Assembly: GCA_010015675.1 (NCBI GenBank) | Contig: ML976990.1 | Location: 926,209-990,208 of the forward strand | DNA length: 64,000 bases | Reading direction: 5' to 3' | Source of the DNA: Byssothecium circinans | Lineage: Eukaryota > Ascomycota > Dothideomycetes > Pleosporales > Massarinaceae | In this document: in pieces, positions 24,888 to 37,586 of the stretch | How the letters are laid out: every line of letters starts with the position of its first letter | How positions within the stretch are numbered: the first letter of the stretch is position 1 | Program-made: the position numbers and the translations under genes | The notes under the pieces: generated by a model | Told to the model about the DNA's origin: nothing | Databases searched by the model: none | What the model saw: only the letters and a program-made list of their open reading frames with translations

Positions 24888-27800
24888 TCACCTCAATGGA
24901 CTCCTAAACCCCACCCTCCCAAACGTCCCCCCCTTCTTCGGCGTCGTCAACACCCCCCCACCCCTCTCCGCCCCAGGATCCGGCGTATCCCTCCCTCCCC
25001 CATTGCTACCCGCCACAGGCGCCACTCTCCTCTCGCTCCCGGGCGCTCTAAACTTAACCTGACTCCCCGTAGCATAAACATCATTCAGCATCTGTTCCAA
25101 CACGCCAGCATCGCAGAATTCCTGATACTTCCTCCAGAGCTTCAACGCAGTCGTAGCATCCTCGATACTATCATGCGTATCCTCCTGGATCTTCTCCTTC
25201 AGCACACACCAGGCCAGAAACTTCAGATTCAGCTTGCGGTGCAGACTGGGTTTGAAGAAGAGGTCTACGGTGTCGACGACTTGTTTCTTGGGGACGTGGA
25301 TGTTGATGGTGCGGAAGTCGTTGGCGAGGGAGTGGCCGACGAAGACACAGCCGAGGTTTAGGAGGAGCCAGAGTTTCTTGTAGGCGTGTTTGAGGGACGC
25401 GAGGGCGTGGGGGGACGTGTCGCGGTTGAGGTCGCCGGGGGAGATGCCCGACCAGGCGGTTAGGTAGTCGACTACGTGTTCGGTGACGGCGATGTAGTCG
25501 TCGATGAAGGGGAGGCCTGCGTGTTCGCCTTCGCCGCGGCAGACAGACACGCGGGCGAGGCCTTTGCGATCGGGCCGGATTGTTTCGCGTGTGCCGTCGG
25601 CTTTCATTTCGATCTCTTCCGCTTGGAGCCGGATGAACTCTGCATCGATGGCTACAGGGTAGCCGGGCCGTGGGACTTCAGCGGTGGCGTCTAGGAGTTT
25701 GAATTTGTCGTCTGGTGGTGCGGGGTTCGATGACCACCAGCGGTATAGTATGGACGTGTCGAGGTTCTCTTTCCATGAGTCATCGATCCTGTTCCTCGCA
25801 GCCTTTGACTGGAAAGTGAGTACGGATGGAAGCTTCCAGCTCGGCTCAAAGCGAAGCGCTTCTTCCTTCGGTATGGGTCGGACGAGAAAGTCATTGAACA
25901 AGTGCCATTTGTCCTCCGTATCAGGGTTTCGAGAGGACGGCGTTGTGTTGATAGTGGCTACTAGATGAGGCTTCTGGTGCTCGCCGCTGTTGATATCGGC
26001 GACGATTCCGATGAGCTCGTACACTACGATGTCGAATACCCCACGCTGCAGGTGCAGTTTGAGGTCTTGTCCTTCGAAACAATAGAACTGGCCCTGATCT
26101 ACTATGATCCCGATTTCTTGTGGTACCCAGTTTGGTATCGACCAGAGCAGCTTAGCTTCGTGGCTTTGGATGGCCGCATTCAGCACAAGCACGCCCGGGA
26201 TGGACTGAATGGTCTTCCTTTGCACCATTTGCTGGTAGCGGTTGCACTTATTGCACCAGCCTCTAGTCTGATCCTGCCGCTCTACACTCGCTTTCAAGAT
26301 TTGCGAAAACGTTGGGCGAGGTCCTCGTGCACTCTTCATTGTTTGTTTGGCGGGATACACCAACTCGTTTACGAACGTGCGCCCGCCCCTGATGGTCTCA
26401 TTGTGGCATTGCGCGCATCTCATGCTAGCGCGTGCTTGTGTCTCCAGTACTTGATCCATCATCGAAGGACCAGTGTTACTTGGGAGCATTTGACGAAACT
26501 CTTCCGATATTTTGTCGAGCAAGAACCGACTGAAAGCTTGAATCATCGAAGTCAACGCAACATTTGGCGCGAATTCCTCCAGCAAATTGAGGGAGAGTGC
26601 ATTCGAAAGCCCGCTGAAAGTTTTGAGGAAGTTTGTTGCTTGGCAGTTGAGCCCTGCTGCTTTTTCGAGCATGTCGATCAGGAATCCGAGCTCGCAGAGC
26701 AGACATGATTCAAACAGGCAAGGTGAAGCCGTATGGCGTAGAGCAAGATTCCGAATCATGGGAGTGAAACGGAGTAGCTGTAGCAGCGGATTGGCGTACG
26801 AATTGCTGATGTGAGTTTCCAACCCAGAGTATTGGGTTGAGTTGTAATAACTTGCGACAGTCAACTACTGCTCAGTGGGAATGAATAGGATGCACTCACG
26901 CAAAGTCAAAGTCATCCACACCAAATTTGCTGTACTTGATTTCAACATTCCCATACATGGCTGGGACATCTCTCCTTGTCACATCATCCAAATGCATGTC
27001 GGTGAGCGTTTCCATAGTCTCAACCGTCGCCGCATCCGTTTCGCTGATAGAGTGCGCAGCGCGTGCCTTCTCGCTCAGGAACTTCGGCGCGGTCAGAGAG
27101 TCGCTCGCTCGATCTACCTGGCGCTTGTCTTCGACCTGGTACCGTCGCTTTGTGCGGGGATTCTTTGCAAAGAAGCCGACCTCTGTTCGGGCCATGGTGT
27201 TCAATATAGCGCTGTCAATCTTGGGGGGAGGTGCGCCAACTTCAAACACCATGTGGCTCGGCCAGCCAGACAGAAGATGCTCTTTGTAGAACGGCATCCC
27301 GATGGTGTTCAATGGTCTAGTTCTGTTACTATAGCTCGATGCTCGGTGTGGCTTACATACGTGTCCAGCGACCAGTCCATAGTCGGAGGCGGTATGACTG
27401 GGTCCGCAAACTCCGTCGGATTGCTGTACTCGGGAAAGTGTATCTTGGACGGGGATCCCCATAGGTGGATATGGCAGTTTGAGTCGGCGAGCGCAAAAGC
27501 TTCCCCGGACGGAGCCATTTCAAAGCCCGTCAGGTAGGCATCGTAAAGACTGATCTGGCGTAGATTGGCCGAATCAGGATTCATCAGGTCAATAACCTGC
27601 ATCTGGCCGTTCTGCGAAGCAATCATAGCTGTGGTGGACATGCGCGGGTGCATGCGAACAAAGGCAGCGCCGGTGTGGAAGGGGATGGGCGGAAGCTGCT
27701 TCAGCGTCTTCAGGGAAAAGACATTGGTGAACGGATCCAGCATGAAGCCAAACTGCTGTCTCGGCGACCAGCCGCATGTCGCAAGGAAGTCGCCCTTGGC

Positions 27801-28702
27801 GTCCATGTCGCTGATGCTGCCCGTGTGGCCCTCGAAGACTTTGATGACGGAGAGGGTGCCCGAGTCGAGGATGTGGATGCCGCCATTCTTGGTCGCCGCG
27901 CAGATGTACTGGCCGGTCCGCTTCATGATGGTATACTGGGCATCGGCGGCAAGCTGCAGGGGTCAGTACGCAGTCGTCGCGGGTCGTTATACCGTCTTAC
28001 GCTGTTTGTCATGACGCCCTTGTCCACGTCGACCTTGAACATGCTGTCCTGGCATCCTGCGACCAATATCTCCCGCGTGCCCTTGGAGGTGAAGTTCATG
28101 CATCGCAGTTCCTTGAACTCGGGGCTCCTATGATGCATCAGCACGCCGCTCACAGCTCAGTCGGCAGCCCGATTCCCTTGCACGTACGTCAAGTGCCACT
28201 GTGTGAGGCCGCGGCGCAGCGAGTAGTGCACGCTTTGTTTCGAGATGGAGAGGATGCCTTTGTCGGTGAAGAGCAGTTGCTGGACGGCGCCCTCGGCAGC
28301 GCCATGACCGCGATACGATGTGTAGCGCTCCAACGAGGGACCGTAGAAGGATGTGATTCGGCCCTGCACGCGTTCAGCCCTCATCCGCTACGGTTACAGG
28401 TTACAGTAGAGAGTCGACGCAAGGCACAAGGCACAAGGGCGCGGGGGCACCCACATAGTCGTTGCCCGTCCACAGCAGCTCCTGGGACGTGTCGAAGGCG
28501 AAGGTCGCTACCGGCGTGGCAGGATGGTGCAGGCCGGGCGGCGGCAGCTGGACGATGGCAAGCTGTGCAGAGGCGAGGTTAGCTACAGTATGCGTCTTTC
28601 TTTCCTCCTTCTTTCCTACATGCGCGCCGTCTGAAGCGGCCAAGGCATTGCGGGAAACGGTCAAGACGGTCAAAAGCTTACCTCGTCCCAATCGGCCTCC
28701 AT
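24888..28702 (-). CDS. PAN2: PAN2, catalytic subunit of PAN deadenylase
   Basis: This is the poly(A)-specific exonuclease subunit that trims mRNA tails in the cytoplasm with PAN3. Seven exons give 1,134 aa: 28702-28682, 28562-28455, 28363-28188, 28127-28001, 27953-27361, 27316-26900 and 26850-24888. All junctions are GT-AG and keep frame, and the length is usual for fungal PAN2. The order is an N-terminal WD40 region (about 1-340, with the LLWTGNDY stretch), a PAN3-binding linker, an inactive ubiquitin-hydrolase-like domain from about 480, and an RNase D/DEDDh exonuclease from about 880. Catalytic motifs are visible: DAEF (about 882-885), GHSLANDF and HDSIEDA. The MEADWDE start exon is only 21 nt, but it fits the known PAN2 N-terminus. 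Confidence 0.95.
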
Positions 28703-29362
28703 GATGCAGACGCCTTCACCCGTGAACGATCGCTAAGGATTAGCATCGGCATGCCTCGGACCGGTGCGTCATGTCTTGCGGCGCATTGCAGCTACAAAAA
28801 AGGTATGCGGCATGTCGTGAAGCCTAAGCCTTACGCGTGCGGGCCGGGCCAGTGCGTGGGTTGGCGGGGCAGACAAAGCTTCAGCTTCCTTTATGCATCC
28901 ATGTAGAAGCTGCTCTGCATTCACGTCCTTGGAATGCAAACCCTTCACGCACGCATATACAAAGCCATCATGAACACTTGTTTGAATTAGACTACTCTAT
29001 TCCTTGTCCGACACATCACCCACATGAACTAGCCGTGTAGTAACCGTCCCTCCCCACCAACTCCTCTTCCTCTCCACAGGCATCAAGATCCACGGTTGGC
29101 AGCCATGGATCCAGAAAGGGACAGAACAGGGTGGCTTACCGTAAATGCGAGAGCTTCGAGCTGACGAAGAAATTATAGACCGGGTATCGAGCGCCTTTCC
29201 TATTCATCCGTCAAGCTTAGCAGGGCCTCAAGGAGATGGGGTGAGTGCAGGTTCCATACCGATGCAATGCCGAACGCCCAACACGCAAACAAAAGGATCA
29301 ACCTGTCCCCTTGCGAACAACTATACAGCCGTCTTCATAATGTGATGCCCATATTTTGTCAC
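28703..29362. other. Intergenic between PAN2 and Tudor gene
   Basis: This is the 5' side of PAN2 and the 3' side of the upstream same-strand gene. No ORF or repeat is supported. Confidence 0.6.
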
Positions 29363-30391
29363 TCAGTACCGATGCATGGGGGGCCTGGTAGGGCCAGAAG
29401 GGTAAGTGCCGAAATACGGTGCAGTGTTTCTGTCTTGAGCGTATGCTAGATGCTCCTCCCGAGCAGCCTCAACATCGGCCTTGCTGTCGTAGCGTACGCG
29501 CTTTTGTGTCTCGGTCATGCCGCTGCCGGAACCCGTGAAGCCGACCCTGCTGCCAGCGTTGGTGCCGGTGCGGAACATGGATTCCTTTTGAGAGAGTTTC
29601 TTGCCTTTACCCTTGCTGGTCCAGTCCTTCCAGTTTCCGACACTCTTCTCGAGAGCCTTCGAGTTCTTGATCTTCTTCTTCCTCGGCTGGGTGGCATCGG
29701 CGTCGGACATACCGTTGGTAGCCTGCGCGTTGGGGTTGACGCTGACAGGCCCTGAAATGACCGCTGGGGTGGAGGTGAGGGGCGCAGCCTGCGGGGTGGG
29801 GCCAGGTGCAGCGGCTTCCTCGCGCTTCCTCTTACTCTGCAGTGAGCGCATGGCGTCGCGGTCGACCGTCATGGTGTCATCGTAGTCGAGGAACTTGACA
29901 TGGTATTTGGGCGCAGATGCGGATCCGAGAACGGCCTGAATCTTAACCTTGTAGTAAGCCTTGTCGTGCCATTGGGCCTCACAAATATCGCCAGTGCTGA
30001 AGACCACGGGCTTCGCGGGCTCCGTCTTCTCAATGGTTTTTTTCAAGATTGGATGCTGCGCGGGGTCGAACTTGCGGACAGCGGCCTCCGGAGCCTGCGG
30101 TAGCTGCGCTTCGAGGGCGGCGAGCTTCTCGTAGAGGGGCTGAAGAACGGCATCGGCAGCGGCGACACCCTGTTCAAGTTCAGGAAGAAGACTAGCAGTC
30201 TCGTTGTGGGGGTCTGCTTCGAGGATCTGCTGGACGTTTTTTTTCTGCACTACGTCAGTATACGCGCTTCAACATTGAAGGTGGTTGTGGAAGCTCACCT
30301 CTTGAACCCACGATGCCTTGAGCTTCTCCTCGGTCTCGATGGACTGCTTGACGCGCCAGATGTCCTTCTTGATTTCCTTGATTTCATCCAT
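29363..30391 (-). CDS. Tudor-domain splicing factor, SPF30/SMNDC1-like
   Basis: Two exons (30391-30299 and 30244-29363) give 324 aa. The first exon encodes a charged helical start, MDEIKEIKKDIWRVKQ. A Tudor domain follows at about residues 130-190, with FSTGDICEAQW, YYKVKIQAVL and VKFLDYDDT, the last being the aromatic-cage region that binds symmetric dimethylarginine in SMN-type Tudors. The C-terminal half is basic and disordered and includes KNWKDW-like and KGKGKKLSQKESMF stretches. The arrangement matches SMN-related SPF30, which acts in the nucleus in spliceosome maturation. The assignment rests on the Tudor domain and layout. Confidence 0.85.
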
Positions 30392-31878
30392 CGTGAATAT
30401 CGGACGGTGAGGTGGACGAGGGCGGGGATGGACTGTCGAGTGGGATGAGGTCGCGGTTGTGGTGGAGCGAAGTTGCTGTACGGCGCGACATCGGCTAGCA
30501 CGGTCGCTAAGCCGCGCCGAGCCCTGGAGGTGCGTTCACGTGACAGGACCTTCCCCGCGTCACCTGCAATCGGAACTTGCAGTTCTCTTCGTAGAAACAA
30601 CACATGTTCACAGCAACAAGCTCGGATGCTATTTCCCTGCAATTTCAAGCAAGAAATGTACTTGGAACGCCTAGTTATTCCGTCATCCCCTCTCATCTAT
30701 GCGACGCATCTGATATCCAGGATCTTCGATCACCGGAAATGACTGCATGGTAGAGGCTGAATCCAGGCCAAAAGTTTCCCAATCATGCAGAAACAGTCAT
30801 CCATCCAGATCTGAGTAAGCATGCAGCCTTTTGGAGGACTTGAGGACGTGGAGAATTTCGCTTTGGTCAGGATGGATGTACTTTGAAGTTAGCGCGCAGA
30901 CTCAGTCACATGTTGTACCAGAGGCTGTTCAACCACCAGTTGATTACACAGTATGCTTCCTGGCCTCTGAAGAAAATAATGGAATATCCATCCAAGACTT
31001 CTGGAACTGGTGAACAGTGCTGGTGGAACTGTCCCTGATCTCCACGCCTGCGCCTGCGCCGTGCCTGTGCCTGTGCCTTCGAGAGCATTCGCCGGGGGTC
31101 TGTCTCACCCCGCCATACTCGATTCGGCCCGACTCGCTGCTTTAACTCGATTGATTGATAATCGACGCAGAGTCAGTTCTGATGCATAGCGGATGCACTG
31201 TAACTCCTCTGCACCCTCCACTGCCTCATACGCGGCCTATCGGCTCCATCAGTGAGCCTCTCCCGCCCGCTGCTTTTGGGACCTGCTTGCGGTCCTTGCC
31301 CGGCCTTCCACCTAAGGCTCTACCCAGTCCAGTACATGTAGTCACCTGCCGGGCCCGGACACTACGTATCGCGCATTTTGCGCCCACCGTTACCTGCCTC
31401 CTACACAATTCTCGCCTTGAATCTCAGACTGTCCTGCCCCTACATACACGTCAGAGGACCGAGTCTCGACTGCGTGCGAGTTCGTCCGGAGCACGGAAAG
31501 GTACGCCCAGCCCTATCGCCTCGAACCATTTCCCCCCGATGCGACCGACCGCAGTTCCTCTACACTAGGCCAACGGTCCTTACGCTGCGGGTCGTCATTA
31601 TTTCTTTTGCATTCTACTAGCTTTCGTGTCCCCTGTTTGAGAAGCACACGCATATCGCAGCGGTGGCAAAACGAGCGGCATCATCCACCGATAGCGACAG
31701 ACTAACCCGTCCTGCAGCTCTCTAGCAATCCCACACACCCCACCACGGGCAAGGGACTTTCACAGCACACGCCCTCCGCCCTTTGCTTCGTATTCGACTG
31801 CCGTTCAGTCGAGATTGACTTTGTCTCGCTTCCCTCATCCGACATCCCATTCTACCCTTTGAGCCCCGCACCTTCGCA
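30392..31878. other. Long 5' region upstream of bZIP gene
   Basis: About 1.5 kb separates the Tudor gene start from the bZIP start. The region is pyrimidine-rich towards 31,600-31,870. Several short ORFs (60-137 codons) show no recognisable domains. A long 5' leader of the bZIP mRNA is plausible, but no transcript start can be read from the sequence. Confidence 0.5.
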
Positions 31879-33773
31879 ATGGCTGGAACTTCGACCGGCG
31901 ACTTCCAGAATGGGGCGTCCTTCTATCTCGACCCCAATCAGCAGGACCTGCTGCTCGCGGCCCTCTCCTCGAACAACCAGAACCCGAATGACATCTTCGC
32001 CGGCATGGATGGCACAAACAAGGCTCCGAACGGCCTTCCCTTCCATTATCCTATCGACAACCTCGACCCCACCACCTTCTTCGCTTCTCCACACCAAGAC
32101 ACAGCAGGCTTCAACAATCTTGGCGTAGAAGAGAGCCCATATGTTGACTACCTCGATGGCGGCGAGAGCTTCGACTTCGATAACGCAGACGGTGGCGATC
32201 TCATGATCGGCGCGCTGCCCGGAGATAGTCCTACAAAGGCTGAGGAGAACACGGAGAAGCGCAAGAGCCCAGATGATGACGATGACGAGGATGTCGATGG
32301 CGGCGGCAAGCGTAGGGAAGGGGAGGATAAGCAGGCAAAGAAGCCAGGCAGAAAGCCTTTGACTTCGGAGCCAACAACAGTACGTCGCCCAGTGTAAGTG
32401 CGTGTGTTAGTACTAATACTTTATCCAGAAACGCAAAGCCCAGAACCGTGCTGCACAGCGGGCCTTCCGAGAGCGCAAGGAGAAGCATTTGAAGGATCTT
32501 GAGACCAAGGTTGCGGAGCTAGAGAAGGCATCGGATGCTACCAACCACGAGAATGGCCTCCTTCGAGCCCAGGTCCAGCGACTGCAGGTAGAACTCCGCG
32601 AATATCGAAAGCGCCTCTCACTCAACAGTGCGGGCGTCAACCGGTCCCCTCCGATGGTGGGCGGCTTCAGTAATCTGCTGAACAGCGGCGGCCCCAATGC
32701 CAGCAACTTCCAGTTTGAGTTTCCCCGCTTCGGAGGGCTCCCGGGCTCCCATATCCTCGGCAATGGACCTTTGTCTAAGAATAAGCCATCCCCCGTCTCA
32801 TCAAACACGCCAGCTCGTCAGAACAGCACAGGTAGAAGTTTGAGCCCCAAGAGCCAAAAGAATAACTCGATTGCTGCCAGCCCAGCGACGAACAACAACT
32901 CACGTTCCGGCAGCGTCAACGGCTCCATTGCTACAACTGACACATCTACTGGACAAGCTCGTGTCTTCCATTTCAACAGCAACTCATCCACACACTCGGG
33001 CTCGCCCTCAGCCTCCTCCGTTTCCGCGGGTGGGAACTCCTCTTGCGGCACCTCTCCCGAGCCCAGCCACAGCTCGCCCAAGAATACAGACACAATCGCA
33101 GATGGATATGTGTGTCATGGAAATTCCGAAGGTGAGACTACCTTCTGCGAGATGCTTAACATGGCCTGCGGAAACCCTCGCAACCCCATCCCCCGCGCCA
33201 TGTCACAATCTGACGCGAAACCGAAACCTGCAGGCATCGCAAAAACTCCTGCTACCGACCTCAGCGGTGTCAACAGCATCGATTTCTTCGCCAACCAGAA
33301 CGGCGGCCAGTTCGACCCGTCGCTCTTCGGAGAGTACCGCGACTCCCAGAACGCAATTGTCGGTGACGGCGACTTCACCAACGGCTTCTTCAACGATGCG
33401 TTCCCCATTGCCGACTTTGGGAGTCCGTTCCACTTTGGGGATACGCCGGCGGTGCAGAAATCGAATCCGCTGGAGGAAATCGAGCGCATGCAAGATGGGG
33501 ACGATGAAGTGGTTCCGGGCGAGGACACCTCGCAGATGCTCAACTGCCACAAGATCTGGTCAGTACATTTCCTAGGCCTTCAACATCACTTTTCTAACAT
33601 CCACCAGGGACAAATTGGCCAACCGCCCCGACTTCAAGGACGGCACAATCGATATCGACAACCTATGCTCCGAGCTCCGTGCAAAGGCTCGCTGTTCCGA
33701 AAGCGGCGTCGTGGTCGACCACAAAGACGTCGAAGCCGCTCTCAAGCGCCTGCCCAAGGAGCAAAAAGCATAG
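31879..33773 (+). CDS. Yap1/AP-1-like bZIP oxidative-stress regulator
   Basis: Three exons (31879-32379, 32429-33558 and 33608-33773) give 598 aa. The first intron contains a TACTAATAC branch site. The basic region, KRKAQNRAAQRAFRERKE, starts at about residue 168 and is followed by a leucine zipper to about 225. An n-CRD near 396-414 holds CHGN, TFCEML and ACGN. A c-CRD near 537-570 holds LNCHKIWDKL, NLCSEL and ARCSES. In Yap1 these cysteines form disulphides that mask the nuclear export signal under peroxide. The C-terminus is only in frame after the second intron is removed. The start codon follows a C/A-rich leader and gives a typical acidic N-terminus. Confidence 0.95.
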
Positions 33774-34442
33774 TCTGATAACGATATCATGACTGTATCG
33801 AAGACTACACCAGGCGCAGTGGGGCTATATATATACTTCCGAATTTTGTGACGGCATCCATGGAAAAATCCCCCTTCTCATTCGTTTGGCGTTGAGCGTT
33901 TTGAACCCCGCCAGTCTTTTTGGATTTTCGAAGTCGCTCGCTCAACTTTTTATTCCCGAGGACGTATGTTTGATGTGAGATTGTGGGTGAGCCTGGGTGT
34001 TTGGGAGCTTATGGATACGGACTGGATTGGACGGTACACTGCACGGGCCTTCGTGCTTGATTGATCAAAGGTTGGAATATTGGCGATTCGGAATCGGTTT
34101 TAAGAGTATAATCCTTTTTTTTAGTATGTTACTGTAGTTGACTGGATGAATATTGAAGATTTTTTCTTTCATTTATGATGGCGTCTGCGTCTGCATATAC
34201 TCTCGTGTCTTAACCTGTGCTTCCGGAAGGAACTTGAGGCGTACGAAAGTCATTCTGCTCGAACTTTTACCTATAGTCGAGGTGCGCACTTGGGTAGATA
34301 ACACACTTATACGAAATACTACCATTCCAGACAGACCGAACGATTTCTTGGAAAACGACGCTTTAATTATTTTTATCCTCTCCAAGGCCTTGTACTCTAG
34401 CCACCCCATCCTTCGCCAACGAAATTCATAGTATCCATCTCA
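33774..34442. other. Intergenic, convergent 3' ends
   Basis: This is the shared 3' region of the bZIP and sirtuin genes. The plus-strand ORF at 34153-34431 has no recognisable domain. No repeat is seen. Confidence 0.5.
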
Positions 34443-35604
34443 TCACGACACTTCCGCCGCGGCGTCCCCTCCCACCCTCACGTCCCCAATAACGCTCTTC
34501 AGAATCTCGGGTAGAATCTGCGCCGCATCCCCCTCAAAGAACCAATCGCCGCTGTACAAGCCACTAGCCGGCGTATCATTTTTATCCATATTAACAATCG
34601 CGACGCGTGCGCCCTTCGCTCTCGCCAAGTCCACGTAGCCCGCGGCAGGATAGACCTTTGCGCTCGTGCCGATAACCATGATCAAGTCGATCTTGTTGCT
34701 CTCCGCTAGCCACGTGTTGATGTCCTGGAGCACCTTCCCGGGCAGCGCCTCGCCGAACCATACAACGCCTGGTCTTAGCAGGCCGCGCTTGCAGGCTGGG
34801 CATTTGGGGAGGTGCGAGGAGTCTAGTTCGGGAAGGGTGACGGATTCGTCGGAGATGTCGAGCTCGCGGGCTTGGAGAGCGGAGGTGGTGGTGGGGTCGG
34901 ATTCGTCGGTGGGGATGGCGAGGGCGGGGACGATCCTGGATAGAGGTCAGTGTAAATGTAGTAAGGGGTTAGGCAGTTGCCGGATCATGTCCTCTCAGAG
35001 GGTGTTCGCCTTGGTGTTTACGGTGGAAGATACGTACGGGTCGGTATAGTTGTTCGATTCGGTGTAGTTGCAGAAGAAGTCGGAGCATTTGACGTCGAAC
35101 AAGGAGCCGTGTAGCAACTTGAGCTTATCCTCGGGGTGTTTGGCGCGTGGAGAGAGTCCTGTGGTATATCATGGTCAGTGATGAGAGGCAAAGGCGGGGG
35201 GCAGGGGAGGGGAGGGGGGAGAGGAGCATACCATCGACATTCTGACTCAGAGTCAGGAAGCTCTCTTTCCTCCTCGCGAGCTCGGCCAATGCGTAGTGGG
35301 CTGGGTTGGGTTTTGCTTTCAATGCCATGTGCCGTCGGTAGCTGTAGAACTGCCATACGAGGCCTGGGTCTCTCGAGAAGGCCTCCGGAGTCGCTAGTTG
35401 TACGGCATCGTGTGTTCGCCATAGGCCTCCCGCGCCTCTGAATGTAGGTAGCCCGGAAGAAGCCGAAAGACCGGCGCCTAGTAGGGCAAGTATTCGGGTA
35501 GATGAGTTCAGGTGCGCTTGGAACGATTCGAGATCTGCTTGAGGGACGATGGAGGGTCGGGCGGCCGAAGAGGCCATTCTGCGCGCGATTGCTGGTAGAG
35601 ACAC
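34443..35604 (-). CDS. Class III sirtuin, SIRT5-like NAD-dependent deacylase
   Basis: Three exons (35604-35233, with the splice at 35232/35231, then 35158-35038 and 34935-34443) give about 328 aa. The NAD-binding motif GAGLSASSGLPTFRGAGGLW is followed by FYSYRR, which carries the Tyr-x-x-Arg pair that class III enzymes use to bind succinyl or malonyl groups. SQNVDG, the catalytic His in LHGSLF, and zinc Cys pairs (VKCSDFFC and CPAC) are present. GTSAKVYPAAGYV marks the C-terminal Rossmann part. The N-terminus, with MSLPAIARRMASSAARPS, resembles a mitochondrial presequence; the second Met at 35577 is an alternative start. It is divergent from the Icp55-like gene. Confidence 0.92.
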
Positions 35605-35840
35605 GGTGGATACGAGTGCAGATTTGGATTATGAAGAATATTAGAGCTCATATATGCGTATGTACCCCCTTCTAGGCAGAAGTGAGGCAGCACCGAGGTG
35701 GGGTGCAGCTGCAGTGTCGCCTTGTCCGCTGGCATACGTCAGACGTCAGGCCCTCTTATCGATAAAACAGGCAGCGGAATAATCCTCACGTAGATTGGAC
35801 GAGAGCTCTCGCCTTCATCCTTCGCGCAGCGTGTATTACT
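35605..35840. promoter_or_regulatory. Bidirectional promoter, sirtuin / aminopeptidase
   Basis: A 236-bp gap separates the divergent starts of the sirtuin and Icp55-like genes, so their promoters must overlap. No specific factor site is claimed. Confidence 0.6.
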
Positions 35841-37514
35841 ATGTCTTGCTCTTTTCGTTATTTGAGGCCGGTGACACGGTCAAAATGGCGTGAAGCTCCT
35901 TCAAGTATTGTCAGGAGGCAATTGAGCGTGGCGGCGGCGGGACTGCGCTTCGGACAGCCGCTGCATGAGACGCATCCGCATCTGTTAGAAGCGGGAGAAG
36001 GTGCAAAAGGCCCAATTGATAGTTCTTTGGGGGGTATAGCTGATAAAGACTGCAGTTACACCCGGCATAACAGCGCAAGAGTATTACCATCGACGCGTCA
36101 AGCTGGCAAAATCGCTCCCGAAAGGCTCCATCGTCGTCCTGGCTGCGGCCGATGTCAAGTACCGCTCCGGCGCTGTGTTCTACAAGTTCCACCAAGACTC
36201 TGACTTCCTCTACTTGACCGGTACATGAAAAGTCGCATTATTAGTAGGATGGGAGCTGAGAGAATTAGGATTCAACGAGCCGGATGCGCTCGCGATAATA
36301 GGTACGACATCACGCCAGCACTCAAGGCACGTCGTTGATGGAGAATAGAAAAGATTGACGACGACGAACACAACTTCCACCTCTACGTGCGACCGAAAGA
36401 CACCAAAGCAGAGCTATGGGAGGGCGCGCGGTCGGGCGTGCAGGCGGCCGAGGACGTCTTCAATGCGGATACGCCAGGGGACGTGAATGAGCTCCCGAAG
36501 CTCCTCCCCGAGGTGTTGAGCAGGGCAAACGAAATATACACGGACTTACCCAATGGTCGCATCACGCGAAACATCTTGTCTAGATATCTTTCGGGCACGG
36601 AGTCCACGCGAATAGGCGGCATTGCCAACGTCTTGCGAGATGCGAAGGCGAATGTGAAGCCCCTGCGACCCGTGTTGAACGAGCTGAGAGCCATCAAGAG
36701 CGAGGCGGAAATCAAGAACATGCGCCGCGCAGGCCAACACTCGGGCCGCGCCATTACAGATGCTATGCGCCAGACTTTCACCGCAGAAAAGGACCTCGAC
36801 TCATTCCTCGACTACTGGTTCAAGCAGGACGGGTGCGATGGTCCAGCCTATGTGCCCGTCATAGCAGGCGGCATCAACGCGAACACCATTCACTACGTAA
36901 CCAATGACATGCTCCTCAAGCCCGACGAGCTCGTTCTGGTAGATGCTGGTGCAGAGTATGGCGGCTACATCACCGATATCTCGCGGACGTGGCCGGTGAA
37001 TGGCAAATTCGACCAAGCGCAAAAGGATCTCTACAACACTCTCCTGAAGGTGCAAAGGAGCTGCGTATCGCTGTGCCACCAATCGTCGAAACTATCGCTC
37101 GATCAACTGCACAAGATCGCATCCCGGACATTATCAGACGGACTAAAAGATCTTGGCTTTGACATGTCGTCACCGTCTGCCATCGAAACGCTGTTCCCGC
37201 ATCATGTTGGTCACTATGTTGGTCTTGATGTACATGACTGCCCCGGACTGCCGCGGAACAGACTGTTCGAGAAGGGCATGTGTGTCACAGTCGAGCCAGG
37301 CATCTACGTTCCTGATGATGAGCGGTGGCCGGCTTGGGCAAGGGGCATCGGGATGAGGATTGAGGATAGCGTTTGTATAGATGATGAGAACCCATGTGTT
37401 TTGACTACCGAAGCAGTCAAGGAGGTGAGTGATGTCACCAACGTGTGATGAGACTGTGCTGACGAATTGCAGATTGACGACATTGAAGCTTTGAAGGGCA
37501 GTCGGCCGAAATAG
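35841..37514 (+). CDS. Xaa-Pro aminopeptidase, Icp55-like mitochondrial
   Basis: Five exons (35841-36000, 36056-36220, 36269-36301, 36349-37424 and 37473-37514) give 491 aa. The N-terminus, with RSKWREAP and RRQLSVAA, looks like a mitochondrial targeting sequence. The aminopeptidase P N-domain begins with TPGITAQEYYHRR. The pita-bread metallopeptidase domain has all five metal ligands: two Asp in VDAGAEYGGYITDIS (about 318 and 329), His in HHVGHYVGLD, Glu in VTVEPGIYV and Glu in GMRIEDS. Icp55 removes one residue from imported mitochondrial proteins after the processing peptidase has cut. The 33-nt third exon is supported by frame and by the FNEPDALAII motif. Confidence 0.93.
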
Positions 37515-37586
37515 CTCATTGACTCGGAAATCTTGTAATATACTATGTATACCTTCCCTAACCGTATCCGAAAAATAAACATGCAT

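Noticed and set aside
25965..26708. 247-codon plus-strand ORF
   Set aside because: Antisense shadow of the PAN2 ubiquitin-hydrolase-like domain.
32871..33575. 234-codon plus-strand ORF inside the bZIP gene
   Set aside because: Ser/Thr/Pro-rich shadow of the Yap1-like frame.
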